A DNA stretch of 64,000 bases from Ephemeroptericola cinctiostellae (GCF_003339525.1 NZ_CP031124.1:1116001-1180000), one strand, 5' to 3'; shown: positions 17,396 through 28,219, numbered from the stretch's first letter. A program made the numbers and translations. Notes: a model not told the origin generated them from the letters alone.

Positions 17396-18436
17396 ATGAA
17401 TGCTCCCAACTACTGTGCCTTGACCGACTTTGACCGTGCCAACACGGCACGTCATGTGCGTGACATCGTTTTTACGGCGATTGCACACGATCCCGAACAA
17501 GCGGCTTTAATCGTTTTTGATGCAGAGTGCCCGTTGGCGGGCGTGCTGGCCGATGCGTATGCCCTGGCTTTGCCGAAGGCGCATTTAATCCAAGTCGAAA
17601 CCGTTGGCAATGAGGTGGTGATGGATGCTTTCGCTGCCTTGCCCGTAGGCAGTTTGGTGGTGCTGGTGCAATCCACGCATTTTCGTTTAGATGCTTATCG
17701 ATTGCGCGTGCAGCTGTTCAATCAAGGTTTGAAAGTGATTGAACATGTGCATTTGGCGCGCATGGTGGATGAGCAAGCGCGTTTGTACATTGATTCACTG
17801 GCGTATGACCCTGTTTATTATCGAGGAACAGGGCTGGCTTTAAAGGTAAAAATGGATGCCGCACCATCGGCGCGGGTGGTCAGTCATGGCGGCGATGTGC
17901 TGTGTTTTGACTCGGCTTTAGAGTCAGCAAAGATGAACATTGGTGATTACCGTGCCATGAACAATGTCGGTGGGCAGTTTCCAATTGGTGAGGTGTTTAC
18001 CGAAGCGCAGGATTTAACCGCTGTGCATGGACGTGCTAAAGTGTTTGTGTTCGGCGACACCACATTTCATTGCAATTGGCCCGAACAGGCCATCACTTTG
18101 GTGATTGAAGCGGGGCGCGTGGTGGCTGTGGAAAACAGCACGCCGCATTTTGACGATGTGTTGTCAAAAATCCGTGAGGTGGAGGGTGATGTGTGGGTTC
18201 GCGAATTGGGTTTGGGCATGAACCGTGCTTTCAGCGAAACCCGCCGTGTGAGCGACATCGGCACATTTGAACGCATGTGCGGTATCCATCTGTCACTCGG
18301 TGCGAAACATGGCAGTTATAACAAGCCACAGTTCAAACGCAAAGACACACGTTTTCACATTGATGTGTTCATCGAGTCGACAGCGGTGTACATGGGCGAT
18401 GATCTTATTTTCTCAGATGGGCACTGGCAAGTGTGA
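17396..18436 (+). CDS. M29-like aminopeptidase (aminopeptidase T-related)
   Basis: A 346-residue cytoplasmic protein resembling the thermophilic/M29 metallo-aminopeptidase group. The recognisable parts are in the C-terminal half: GGQFPIGEVFTEA (metal-ligand glutamate region), VRELGLGMNRAF, CGIHLSLGAKHGSYNKP and RFHIDVFIES, giving the expected Glu/His/Asp pattern of a dinuclear metal site. The N-terminal 150 residues are less conserved. Such enzymes remove N-terminal residues from peptides; the physiological substrate is unknown. The ATG at 17396 lacks a good Shine-Dalgarno, so the start is moderately sure. It converges on thiE with about 45 bases between them. Confidence 0.75.
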   Translation: MNAPNYCALTDFDRANTARHVRDIVFTAIAHDPEQAALIVFDAECPLAGVLADAYALALPKAHLIQVETVGNEVVMDAFAALPVGSLVVLVQSTHFRLDAYRLRVQLFNQGLKVIEHVHLARMVDEQARLYIDSLAYDPVYYRGTGLALKVKMDAAPSARVVSHGGDVLCFDSALESAKMNIGDYRAMNNVGGQFPIGEVFTEAQDLTAVHGRAKVFVFGDTTFHCNWPEQAITLVIEAGRVVAVENSTPHFDDVLSKIREVEGDVWVRELGLGMNRAFSETRRVSDIGTFERMCGIHLSLGAKHGSYNKPQFKRKDTRFHIDVFIESTAVYMGDDLIFSDGHWQV

Positions 18437-18480
18437 CTTTCACCTGAACCCATCCAATTGGATTTTTTGCTAAATAAACG

Positions 18481-19092
18481 TTATTTTTTGAATAAGTCGC
18501 TCATCTCTTGAGCCGCTTTTGTACGGTCAATCCGTGCATAAATGCTGCTGATGGCCGCCACCATGTCTGCGCCTTGGGCAATTAAAACACCACAGTTCTC
18601 GACTGTCATGCCGCCAATGACAACCACGGGTGCATCCAATTCGGTTTTTGCCTGTGCAACGATATTGGCAGATGTGCTGACCTCATATTTTTTGACCAAG
18701 GAGGGGTAAAACCCACCGAAAGCCACATAACTGGCGCCATCTCGTGCTGCTGCGCGCGCCAAATCCATTGAGCCATAGCACGATGCACCGACGATTTTAT
18801 GTGCGCCCACGCGTTGGCGAACATCGGCAATGGGGGCGTCTGTGCCACCCACATGGATGCCATCGGCATTCAGCTCCATGCACAAATCCACATCGTCGTT
18901 GATGATGAACGGCACGAGGTAATCTCGACAGAGTTGTTGTAGGGCGCTCGCTTGAATTTTACGCATTGCAGCGTCGATGTCTTTATGGCGATATTGCACC
19001 ATGCGTGCGCCGCCTCGGATGACCTCTTCGGTGGCGGTTAACAATAGGTCGGTGTCATCCCAGTTTGGGGTGACGGCATACAATCCTTGCAT
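18481..19092 (-). CDS. thiE: Thiamine-phosphate synthase
   Basis: A 203-residue TIM-barrel enzyme joining hydroxymethylpyrimidine diphosphate and thiazole phosphate to thiamine monophosphate. The N-terminal QGLYAVTPNWDDT, the pyrophosphate-binding VQYRHKD, FIINDDVDLCMELNADGIHVGG, and the later VGASCYGSMDLARAAARDGASYVAFGGFYPS and VVVIGGMTVEN are all expected. The ATG at 19092 has AAGG 6-9 bases upstream and gives the normal family length; the frame stays open upstream, but that extension is not ThiE-like. It is the last gene of thiC-thiS-thiG-thiE, 289 bases after thiG. Confidence 0.95.
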   Translation of the reverse strand: MQGLYAVTPNWDDTDLLLTATEEVIRGGARMVQYRHKDIDAAMRKIQASALQQLCRDYLVPFIINDDVDLCMELNADGIHVGGTDAPIADVRQRVGAHKIVGASCYGSMDLARAAARDGASYVAFGGFYPSLVKKYEVSTSANIVAQAKTELDAPVVVIGGMTVENCGVLIAQGADMVAAISSIYARIDRTKAAQEMSDLFKK

Positions 19093-19297
19093 AGCTTGCC
19101 TTAACTTTTTAGAAGTGATGGTTAAAAGTAATATTTGAAAGCATTGCTCAAGGCGGCATACAGAAAAAGCGCACACCTGTTTTTGCAGAAATACTTTGCG
19201 AGTTCGGGCTGGTGATGTTGAAAGTGCAGAGAAAAGTTTAAACAATCCATCATGCCGCGCTTGACTTAGCGTCTCTCAATGCAAGAAATTGCGGGTA

Positions 19298-19329
19298 GAT
19301 TGCGGGTCAAGCCCGCAACGCAATGACGG
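19298..19329. repeat. REP-like palindrome in the thiG-thiE gap
   Basis: TTGCGGG (19300-19306) and CCCGCAA (19312-19318) flank TCAAG, followed by CGCAATGACGG. This GC-rich element within AT-richer spacer resembles the short extragenic palindromes ending in 'CCCGCAATGACGG' found in many proteobacteria. A partial second copy (ATTGCGGGTAG) sits just before it. Confidence 0.5.
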
Positions 19330-19381
19330 ATCTTTGTTTTAACTTGGCATGGGTGCTGCACTTTGCTGACTAACGGATGTT

Positions 19382-20164
19382 TTAAACCACCAAGCCAGTC
19401 AGTGGAGATGAAGCGATGCCTGCAAATTTTTTATTCATGCGTCCTGCCAAATGCGCGGCACGTCCCGCTTGCACACCCCATTTCATGGCTTGCGCCATCA
19501 ACACAGGGTCACGTGCGTGGGCGATGGCGCTGTTCATCAACACACCGTCACAACCCAGTTCCATTGCAATCGCCGCATCGGAAGCTGTACCCACACCCGC
19601 ATCGACGATGACGGGCACTTGGGTTTGTTCGATGATGAGCGATAAATTCCATGGGTTCAAAATGCCCATGCCCGAACCAATCAATGATGCGAGCGGCATG
19701 ATGGCGACACAGCCCATGTCTTCAAGCATTTTGGCTTGAATCGGATCGTCACTACAATACACCATGACCTCGAAGCCATCTTTGACCAAAATTTCAGCGG
19801 CTTTTAATGTTTCGGGCATGTTTGGAAACAATGTTTTTTCATCGCCCAATACTTCGAGTTTGACCAAATTTTGACCGCCGAGCAATTCGCGCCCCAGCTG
19901 TAAAGTGTAAATGGCATCATCGGCGTTGTAGCAGCCTGCCGTGTTGGGCAAGATGGTGTAGCGTGATTGTGGCACCACATCAAGTAAACTCGGTGCATTC
20001 GGGTCTTGACCGATGTTCACGCGGCGAATGGCGACGGTGATGATGTCTGCGCCAGAGGCTTCGGTGGCGGCTTTGGTTTGTGCGAGGTCAACGTATTTGC
20101 CGCTGCCAACAAGCAAACGAGAGCTGTAGGTTTTTCCTGCGATGATGAGTGAATCTTGGGTCAT
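19382..20164 (-). CDS. thiG: Thiazole synthase
   Basis: A 260-residue cytoplasmic enzyme that builds the thiazole phosphate ring of thiamine from deoxyxylulose phosphate, dehydroglycine/iminoglycine and ThiS thiocarboxylate. The N-terminal [19 protein letters not shown] and the substrate-lysine strand [16 protein letters not shown] are diagnostic, as are [21 protein letters not shown] and [32 protein letters not shown]. It lies in the thi operon between thiS and thiE. A hairpin separates it from thiS. Length and start are normal. Confidence 0.97.
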   Translation of the reverse strand: MTQDSLIIAGKTYSSRLLVGSGKYVDLAQTKAATEASGADIITVAIRRVNIGQDPNAPSLLDVVPQSRYTILPNTAGCYNADDAIYTLQLGRELLGGQNLVKLEVLGDEKTLFPNMPETLKAAEILVKDGFEVMVYCSDDPIQAKMLEDMGCVAIMPLASLIGSGMGILNPWNLSLIIEQTQVPVIVDAGVGTASDAAIAMELGCDGVLMNSAIAHARDPVLMAQAMKWGVQAGRAAHLAGRMNKKFAGIASSPLTGLVV

Positions 20165-20257
20165 GGTTTTTCCCCTAGTGAAAAATTGAATGAGTCGTTA
20201 AGCGAGTCATTGAATGGTGGATTGAATGCGGGCATTCATTAACAGGCGCGAACTTTT

Positions 20258-20284
20258 GTCGGGTGGCTGAAGCAGCCACCCGAC
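20258..20284 (-). terminator. Intercistronic hairpin between thiS and thiG
   Basis: GTCGGGTGGCT (20258-20268) and AGCCACCCGAC (20274-20284) form a perfect 11-base stem with a GAAGC loop, 14 bases after the thiS stop. No T-run follows on the minus strand, so it is more likely an RNA-processing or stability element, or a partial attenuator. Confidence 0.5.
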
Positions 20285-20297
20285 GATAAAACACGTA

Positions 20298-20503
20298 TTA
20301 ACCGCCACCAATCGCGCGCACGATGTCCACGCGATCATGGGCTTGCAATGTGCACTCAGCCCATTTGGTTTTGGTGATGACGGTGCGATTGACCGCGATG
20401 GCCATCGCTTGTGCAGGTAAGTTCAATTCGTCCATCAAATCGCTTAACTGGTGTCCTGCCGCTTGCAATACATACGGCTCTTTATTGAGAATGATCTCCA
20501 TCA

Positions 20504-20504
<1 letters not shown>
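20298..20504 (-). CDS. thiS: Sulfur carrier protein ThiS
   Basis: A 68-residue ubiquitin-like sulfur carrier whose C-terminal Gly-Gly-Gly ends the protein (VRAIGGG). The terminal glycine is adenylylated by a ThiF-type enzyme, converted to thiocarboxylate and used by ThiG. Its ATG overlaps the thiC stop (TGATG), indicating translational coupling; a GTG three bases earlier is an alternative start. The matching E1-like activating enzyme may be the ThiF/MoeB homologue at 23074. Confidence 0.92.
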
Positions 20505-22465
<1,961 letters not shown>

Positions 22466-22511
22466 TTAATGAAAGGGGCAGGGAGAACTGCACAGAATCC
22501 ATTCATTGCAT

Positions 22512-22596
22512 CGACGCTTCCCTTCGCTGGCATTATCCAGATCAGGTTCGTAGGGTATTTCTCACCCGACCGTTTGGTCAGGACCCCTAGCGTGAT
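22512..22596 (-). promoter_or_regulatory. TPP riboswitch (THI element)
   Basis: Read on the minus strand, the element has CTAGGGGT, then GGGTGAGAAATACCC, GAACCTGATCTGG and ATAATGCCAGCGAAGGGAAGC, the conserved core of the thiamine pyrophosphate riboswitch. P1 is closed by ACGCT (22589-22593 complement) pairing with AGCGT (22514-22518 complement). It is 95 bases upstream of thiC and should lower thi expression when TPP is bound. The usual CUGAGA segment reads GUGAGA here. Confidence 0.95.
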
Positions 22597-23073
22597 CAAT
22601 TTATCAAAATTGATGGTGCGATTCTAACATTAAAGGTGAGGTGGACGGTGGTGCTTTTTGGTGGTTGTTTGGAGGCATAAGTGTGTTTAGCGAGCGCAAT
22701 CACATGAGTTCGCCATGATAGTTTAGGTTTAGCTGCTTTAGTTTCGTTGCTTTAGGATGGAGATAGTTCGTGTGGTTTTTTCTCTTTATTCTTTGAAAAA
22801 TAAAAAAATCCATAAGTCAGGCTTTTTTTGGCACCAATTTAAAGTCAAACAATGTGTCAAATGCAGCGCCTAAAGCACCCACAAGATGCGGCGGATGACG
22901 AACATTCCAGTCCAAGGAAGCCGAACATATCGGTCAATTTGCTGTTTCAACATCAATGCCCATTGTTTTAAAAAGCAATTCATTTTGCACCTAAACTCAA
23001 CTTTGCATCATTGATCAGGTGACGTAAATAATTTCGGTTGCGGTGGGGTGGATGGTGAGCTGAATTTGTGAAC
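22597..23073. other. Gene-free spacer with a possible coding remnant
   Basis: No intact gene. On the minus strand 22817-22933 reads 38 codons open to a TGA, ending with HPPHLVGALGAAFDTLFDF, which looks protein-like, but a TGA stops the frame immediately upstream. It may be the 3' tail of a decayed gene. The rest shows no structure. Confidence 0.3.
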
Positions 23074-23853
23074 TCATGACATGATGTTGTCGATATTTAA
23101 AGGGGGGCTGCACACCAAACACCCCGTATTGGATTCCAATTCAATCGAGTGCCACGCCATTGTGCGTGCGTCGAGTGTCAATAATTGACCCATCAAAGGT
23201 TCGCCCATGTGGGCGACAATTTTCAAGGCTTCTGCTGCTTGCATCGCGCCGATGATGCCGACCAAGGGGGCGAATACGCCGAGAGTTGAACAGGGTTCGT
23301 TGGTGAAGTTTGAATCGGGCGGAAACAAGCAGGCGTAACAAGGTGAATCATCGTGTCGTTTGTCGAACACGCTGATTTGTCCGTCGAATCGAATGGCGGC
23401 ACCCGAGATCAAGGGCACACGGTGCGTGACGCACAGGCGGTTGATGAGGTGACGTGTTTCAAAATTATCTGAGCAATCAAGTACGACTTGAGCGGTTGGG
23501 ATGAGGCGGTTCAGCAGCGCTTCATCTGCACGTTGTGCATGGGTATGAACGGTCACATCGGGGTTGATGGCGTGTAACATGTGGCGCGCTGATTCAACTT
23601 TGGTATGCCCTAAGGTTTCAGTGGTGTGAATGATTTGACGCTGCAGGTTGGACAGCTCAACCACGTCATCGTCCACCAGTGTGAGGTGTCCGATGCCGCT
23701 GGATGCCAAGTACAATGCGGCGGGTGAGCCCAAGCCGCCCGCACCGATGATGAGTGCGTGGGCGGCCAAGATGCGCTCTTGTCCTTGAATGTCACATTCT
23801 TTCAGCTGGATGTGGCGCGCGTAGCGCAGGAGTTGGTTGTCGGTCATGTTCAT
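23074..23853 (-). CDS. MoeB/ThiF/HesA-family adenylyltransferase
   Basis: A 259-residue E1-like enzyme that adenylates the C-terminal glycine of a ubiquitin-like sulfur carrier. LLRYARHIQLKECDIQGQERIL leads to the nucleotide-binding GAGGLGSPAALYLASSGIGHLTLVDDDVVELSNLQRQ. Zinc cysteine pairs are CYAC and CLVC, and the catalytic-loop cysteine lies in NEPCSTLGVFAPLVG. No rhodanese domain is attached. MoeB and ThiF cannot be separated by sequence alone; being near thiS suggests it also serves thiamine synthesis. Start is chosen at ATG 23853; 23847 is nearly as good, and neither has a strong ribosome-binding site. Confidence 0.9.
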   Translation of the reverse strand: MNMTDNQLLRYARHIQLKECDIQGQERILAAHALIIGAGGLGSPAALYLASSGIGHLTLVDDDVVELSNLQRQIIHTTETLGHTKVESARHMLHAINPDVTVHTHAQRADEALLNRLIPTAQVVLDCSDNFETRHLINRLCVTHRVPLISGAAIRFDGQISVFDKRHDDSPCYACLFPPDSNFTNEPCSTLGVFAPLVGIIGAMQAAEALKIVAHMGEPLMGQLLTLDARTMAWHSIELESNTGCLVCSPPLNIDNIMS

Positions 23854-24166
23854 GCGGTATTCTAACAAACAAAGCTGCGAAATTACATTCGTCATTGGTC
23901 GAATGGGGGCAAACTGCGCTAAAATGCGGCATTCTTGAGGAGTAAGGAAAAGGTGACTGTCTGTTTTTTCCGTGCTTTAAGTTGGAATTTTTGTCAGGGT
24001 GAACTTCGATCAATTGGGTGCAAAAACCTTGATGAAAATGAAACAAAATCAAATGGTTGTGAACAAACTGTTTTTAGGGTTTGCCACAGTTTGTCACATT
24101 TAATCGATGCTTTGAGGAAGGTGGGCTGGTGCCACACTTCCTTTGATTTTTAAAACGGATTTTTTT
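23854..24166. other. Divergent spacer between the MoeB/ThiF gene and mpl
   Basis: No gene is supported. TAAAAT near 23920 could be a -10 box for mpl, but no good -35 is seen. A short GTG-initiated frame at 23953 has an AAGGAAAAG upstream but its translation is unconvincing. Confidence 0.35.
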
Positions 24167-25537
24167 ATGCACATTCACATCCTTGGTATTTGCGGTACTT
24201 TTATGGGCGGTATCGCTGCGATTGCGAAACAAGCAGGCTATAAGGTCACGGGCTGCGATGCCAATGTGTATCCGCCGATGAGCACGCAGTTGGAAGCACA
24301 GGGCATTGAGCTGATCAGCGGTTTTGATGCATCGCAAACGGATTTGAATCCAGATGTGTATGTGATTGGCAATGTGGTGTCGCGCGGTAATCCGTTGATG
24401 GAGGCGATTTTGAACAAAGGTTTGCCTTACATTTCGGGGCCGCAATGGTTGGGTGAAACAGTGCTGAAGGACAAGTGGGTGCTGGCTGTGGCGGGTACGC
24501 ATGGCAAAACCACCACGTCGTCGATGTTGGCGTGGATTTTACAAGATGCGGGTCTGAATCCAGGGTTTTTGATTGGTGGCGTGCCGAATAATTTTGGTAT
24601 TTCGGCGCGTTTAACCGATGATCCATTTTTTGTGATTGAGGCGGATGAATACGACACGGCGTTTTTTGATAAACGCAGTAAGTTTGTGCATTACCGTCCG
24701 CGTACAGCGATTTTGAATAACCTTGAATTTGACCATGCCGACATTTTCGCCGATCTCGCTGCCATTCAAACACAATTTCATCACCTTGTGCGCACCATTC
24801 CTGAGAACGGTTTGATTGTCTCGAATGCGCATGCGCCCTCATTGGATGAGACTTTGGCCAAAGGCGTGTGGACCCCTGTCGCGCGCTTTGCCGATGACTC
24901 TGTGGCGGCCGATTGGCAAATCGCCCATGTAGGTGCAGATGACAGTTTTGATGTGCTGCTCAAAGGCGAATTGCAAGGTCGTGTGCAATGGAATGTCACT
25001 GGTGAGCACAATCGCTTGAATGCACTCGCTGCCATTGCGGCGGCACGCCATGTGGGTGTGGAGCCGAAGCATGCGATCGACGCTTTTTCACGTTTTGAAA
25101 TGGTCAAACGACGCATGGAAGTCAAGGGTGTGGTCAATGGGATTACGGTGTACGATGATTTTGCCCACCACCCCACGGCGATTGCTTTGACTGTGGCAGG
25201 TTTGCGCAAACGTGTGGGGGCATCGCGGATTTTGGCGGTGCTAGAACCGCGATCAAACACCATGAAACTGGGTGTGATGAAGGCGCAGTTGCCAGATTCA
25301 TTGCAGCAAGCTGATTTGATTTTTGGTTATGGTGCGAGTGGCGATGGCAAAGATGCGCTCGGCTGGGATTTGGCTGAATCATTGTCACCTTTGGGCGACA
25401 AGGCGCGGGCGTTCAATGATTTAAATGCCTTGGTTGAGGCCGTGAAAGCCGCTGCGCAACCCAGTGACCATATTTTGGTCATGAGTAATGGTGGTTTTGG
25501 TGGGGTGCATCAAAAAATATTGGACAATTTGAAGTAG
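24167..25537 (+). CDS. mpl: UDP-MurNAc:L-Ala-gamma-D-Glu-meso-Dap ligase (Mpl)
   Basis: A 456-residue Mur-ligase-family enzyme that recycles the murein tripeptide by joining it to UDP-MurNAc in the cytoplasm. MHIHILGICGTFMGGIAAIAKQ is the standard N-terminus; the ATP loop is VAGTHGKTTTSSML, and DDFAHHPTAIALTVAGLR and EPRSNTMKLG mark the C-terminal domain. The ATG at 24167 fits family length; the upstream extension in frame is not conserved. With amgK and murU at 57993-59761 this gives two peptidoglycan-recycling activities in the window. Confidence 0.96.
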   Translation: MHIHILGICGTFMGGIAAIAKQAGYKVTGCDANVYPPMSTQLEAQGIELISGFDASQTDLNPDVYVIGNVVSRGNPLMEAILNKGLPYISGPQWLGETVLKDKWVLAVAGTHGKTTTSSMLAWILQDAGLNPGFLIGGVPNNFGISARLTDDPFFVIEADEYDTAFFDKRSKFVHYRPRTAILNNLEFDHADIFADLAAIQTQFHHLVRTIPENGLIVSNAHAPSLDETLAKGVWTPVARFADDSVAADWQIAHVGADDSFDVLLKGELQGRVQWNVTGEHNRLNALAAIAAARHVGVEPKHAIDAFSRFEMVKRRMEVKGVVNGITVYDDFAHHPTAIALTVAGLRKRVGASRILAVLEPRSNTMKLGVMKAQLPDSLQQADLIFGYGASGDGKDALGWDLAESLSPLGDKARAFNDLNALVEAVKAAAQPSDHILVMSNGGFGGVHQKILDNLK

Positions 25538-25560
25538 ATGCGTTTGCTCAGGAGAGAAAA

Positions 25561-26301
25561 ATGGAAACAGAGAAAGAATTAACCACTCCGCCGATTGACT
25601 TGTCGAATAAGGTTGGGAATGGTGACTTCAACGCAACTGGTCAAGAATTCAAGCGCTATTTCATTGAGTTGGGTCGATTGCAACCGTCTGCAACAGTTTT
25701 GGATGTGGGCTGTGGTGCGGGTCGAATGGCGATGCCGTTGAGTGATTATTTAACCTTAGGGCGGTATTTTGGCATTGATATTATCGAGCCGAGTATTGAA
25801 TGGTGTCAAACCAAGATCACACCGACCTATAACAATTTTGCATTTCAACACAGTAATATTTTCAATCGTTTCTATAATCCAAATGGGACTATTTTGGCGA
25901 AGGACTACGTGTTTCCATTTGAGGGTGAGTCTTTCGACTTTGTTTTTTTGACGTCCGTTTTTACGCACATGTTGCCTGAAGACCTTGAGCACTATTTAAG
26001 TGAAATCAGTCGGGTGCTGAAAAAAGGCGGTGTTTGCTTTATTACATACTTTTTACTCAATAATGAGTCGGTTGAATTGATTAATTAAAATGCGTCAAGC
26101 CAACCCTATCAATTCAAAGTCAATGATGTCTGCTACAGCACGGATGCACAAGCCCCTGAAGCCTCGCTCTCATATGATGAGAATTACATTCGAAATTTGT
26201 ACCAACGTAATGCCCTGAACATACGAGCGACTTATCACGGCAATTGGTGTAATAGGCCTTGGTTTTTGTCTTATCAAGATATTATTATTGGTCAAAAATA
26301 A
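25561..26301 (+). pseudogene. Class I SAM-dependent methyltransferase gene with one in-frame TAA
   Basis: Codons 1-175 encode a class I methyltransferase: motif I is VLDVGCGAGRMAMPL, motif II region FEGESFDFVFLTSVFTHML, and the post-motif strand ISRVLKKGGVCFITYFLL. A TAA at 26086-26088 (codon 176) then stops translation. The same frame stays open for 70 further codons to a second TAA at 26299-26301, and that tail ends PWFLSYQDIIIGQK, the normal C-terminal strand of this fold. So the gene is full length apart from one nonsense codon. AGGAGAG lies 7 bases before the ATG, 23 bases after mpl. It could be a recent pseudogene, a sequencing error, or a truncated active protein; substrate unknown. 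Confidence 0.8.
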
Positions 26302-26329
26302 TGATGCATATGCGCATCAGGAGAGTGTG

Positions 26330-26932
26330 ATGAAATTATTATACCTACACGGTTTTCGTTCCTCTCCTGAGTCTGTCAAAGCCGTGGCTGTGATTCAATA
26401 TTGCAGCATGCACGGCTTACCTCCTCCCATCGTTCCCCAACTGCCCGTATCGCCCAAAGCCTCAATTCGCCTGTGTGAGCAGCTCATTGAGCAACATCAA
26501 ATTGATGCCCTGTGTGGCTCATCATTGGGTGGTTTTTATGGCATGTATCTGGCTGAAAAACACCATCTGCGTTGTGCGGTGATTAACCCAGCGATCACAC
26601 CTTGGAATGAATTAAAAGAAGAACACCTCCAAGCACGCTACAACGTGGATCAGATTGAGCACGATGATGCGGTGCATTATTTGGCTGAGTTGCACCATTA
26701 CCACATCGACCAACTCACAGACCTACAGCGTTATTTGTTGCTGGTTGCATTGGGCGATGAAGTGCTCGATCCTGTGCAAATGCGTTCACATTTTAAGGGG
26801 GCGCGTGAGGTGGTTGTGCAAGGTGGAACCCATGCTTTGGATGATTTTGGTGGGCATTTAAATGAAGTGATGGATTTCTTAAATAAAACCGATCAAGTCA
26901 TGCGATTGCTGGAAAACAAAACTTCTAACTGA
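26330..26932 (+). CDS. YqiA/YcfP-family esterase (alpha/beta hydrolase)
   Basis: A 200-residue alpha/beta-fold esterase. KLLYLHGFRSSPESVKAV is the oxyanion-side start and the nucleophile elbow is CGSSLGGFYG (Ser near residue 67). The acid lies in LLLVALGDEVLDP and the histidine in VVQGGTHALDDFGGHL. Length matches YqiA (about 193). The ATG at 26330 has GGAGAG 4-9 bases upstream; an in-frame codon at 26288 lies inside the preceding broken gene. E. coli YqiA acts on palmitoyl-CoA and p-nitrophenyl esters; the natural substrate here is unknown. Confidence 0.88.
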   Translation: MKLLYLHGFRSSPESVKAVAVIQYCSMHGLPPPIVPQLPVSPKASIRLCEQLIEQHQIDALCGSSLGGFYGMYLAEKHHLRCAVINPAITPWNELKEEHLQARYNVDQIEHDDAVHYLAELHHYHIDQLTDLQRYLLLVALGDEVLDPVQMRSHFKGAREVVVQGGTHALDDFGGHLNEVMDFLNKTDQVMRLLENKTSN

Positions 26933-26960
26933 TTTTGTGCTGTTAGCAGAAAAAGCTTAC

Positions 26961-27000
26961 AAAAAAACATGTCGATATAATTTATTTACATGTTTTTTTT
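26961..27000 (+). terminator. Intrinsic terminator after the YqiA-like gene
   Basis: AAAAAAACATGT (26961-26972) and ACATGTTTTTTT (26988-26999) form a 12-base stem ending in a T-run, with a 15-base AT loop. Confidence 0.65.
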
Positions 27001-27035
27001 TATCAGGCATAATGCAAAAAATAGAGGGCGATACA

Positions 27036-27068
27036 TTTTGTTACAAAACAATACGTTTCGTAACAAAA
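27036..27068. promoter_or_regulatory. Inverted repeat upstream of the tct operon
   Basis: TTTTGTTAC (27036-27044) and GTAACAAAA (27060-27068) are perfect 9-base inverted arms with a 15-base spacer, 52 bases before the tctC start. Centre-to-centre spacing of 24 bases (about two turns) fits a dimeric regulator. The response regulator at 30604 is a candidate binder. Confidence 0.5.
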
Positions 27069-27120
27069 CGAAGCGCGCAGTACATAGAGTTCTTAATTTT
27101 AATTTTATGGAGACACACAT

Positions 27121-28125
27121 ATGATGATGAAGACATGGATGGCAGCAGTGGCAGCAGTTGTGGCTGTAAGCGCATTAAGTGCTTGTGGTGGTAATAAAAA
27201 TGACCCCAATCGCCCTTACAAACCCGAAGGTTTGGTGATGGTTGCACCATCAGGTGCAGGTGGTGGCTGGGATAAAACAGCACGCTCTATTGCAAAGGTG
27301 TTGACCGACACCAAACTAATTGATGGTGCCATGACTGTTGAAAACTCACCAGGCGCATCGGGTGCAAAATTCCTTGCAACATACACGACCAAAGATGTGG
27401 GCAATGATAATAAGCTGTTTGTGAATTCGCCACCGATCATTATTAATAATCTGCGCAAAGAAGGCAACAGCCCTGTGGGTTACAAAGATGTCACCCCATT
27501 GGCTGCTTTGACCAAAGACTTTGGTGCGTTTGTTGTTAAAGCCGATTCACCATTTAAAACAATTGGTGATTTGATCAGTGCAGTGAAAGCGGATCCAAGC
27601 AAGGTCTCTATTGGTGGTGGTTCTTCACCTGGTGCGATGGATCATTTGCAAGCGATGTTGCCATTGTTCAAATCAGGCGTTGACGTGACCAAAGTGAAAT
27701 ACGTTCCACATGATGGCGGTGGTGAAGCCATGACTGCATTGTTGGGTGGTAATTTGGCTGCAATCGCAACCGATGCGTCTGGTGTGAGCGAGTATGTGAA
27801 AGCGGGTAAAGTCCGCATCTTGGCTGTTTCTGCACCCACACGCATTGCAGGTGTTGATGCGCCAACATACAAGGAGGCGGGCATCAATGGTGCTGAGTTC
27901 ACCATTTGGCGCGGTGTGTTTGGCCCCAAAGGCATGAGCAAAAATGCACAAGCTTACTGGTCAAAAGCATTGGCTGATTTGAATGCCAAACCAGAATGGC
28001 AGGCTGAATTGAAAACCCAAGGTTGGGAACAAGATTACAAAGATGCTGCTGCATTCGCAACATTCTTGAGTCAACAAGACGCACAAGTTAAAGAGTTGCT
28101 CGCTGCTCTTGGCATGGCCAATTGA
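27121..28125 (+). CDS. tctC: Bug/TctC-family tricarboxylate-transport receptor (lipoprotein-like)
   Basis: A 334-residue extracytoplasmic solute receptor. The signal segment MKTWMAAVAAVVAVSALSAC ends in a lipobox LSAC (Cys near 23), so it is probably a lipoprotein. The mature part has the TctC/Bug signature VMVAPSGAGGGWDKTAR and later VKYVPHDGGGEAMTALLGGNLAAI. It should capture a carboxylate ligand in the periplasm and hand it to the TctB-TctA membrane complex encoded next. The ATG at 27121 has GGAG 8 bases upstream; two further ATGs follow in frame. A strong hairpin after the stop would allow the receptor to be made in excess over the membrane proteins. Confidence 0.93.
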   Translation: MMMKTWMAAVAAVVAVSALSACGGNKNDPNRPYKPEGLVMVAPSGAGGGWDKTARSIAKVLTDTKLIDGAMTVENSPGASGAKFLATYTTKDVGNDNKLFVNSPPIIINNLRKEGNSPVGYKDVTPLAALTKDFGAFVVKADSPFKTIGDLISAVKADPSKVSIGGGSSPGAMDHLQAMLPLFKSGVDVTKVKYVPHDGGGEAMTALLGGNLAAIATDASGVSEYVKAGKVRILAVSAPTRIAGVDAPTYKEAGINGAEFTIWRGVFGPKGMSKNAQAYWSKALADLNAKPEWQAELKTQGWEQDYKDAAAFATFLSQQDAQVKELLAALGMAN

Positions 28126-28136
28126 GTTTTGTTTTA

Positions 28137-28168
28137 AAAAACGCTTGTCTCTGACAAGCGTTTTTCTT
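28137..28168 (+). terminator. Intrinsic terminator/attenuator between tctC and tctB
   Basis: AAAACGCTTGTC and GACAAGCGTTTT form a 12-base stem with a TCT loop followed by TTTC. Read-through past it would set the tctC to tctBA ratio. Confidence 0.8.
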
Positions 28169-28219
28169 TCAGTAAGTATCCGTATTTAAATCATAGAATA
28201 AATATTTGTCCTCATTAAA

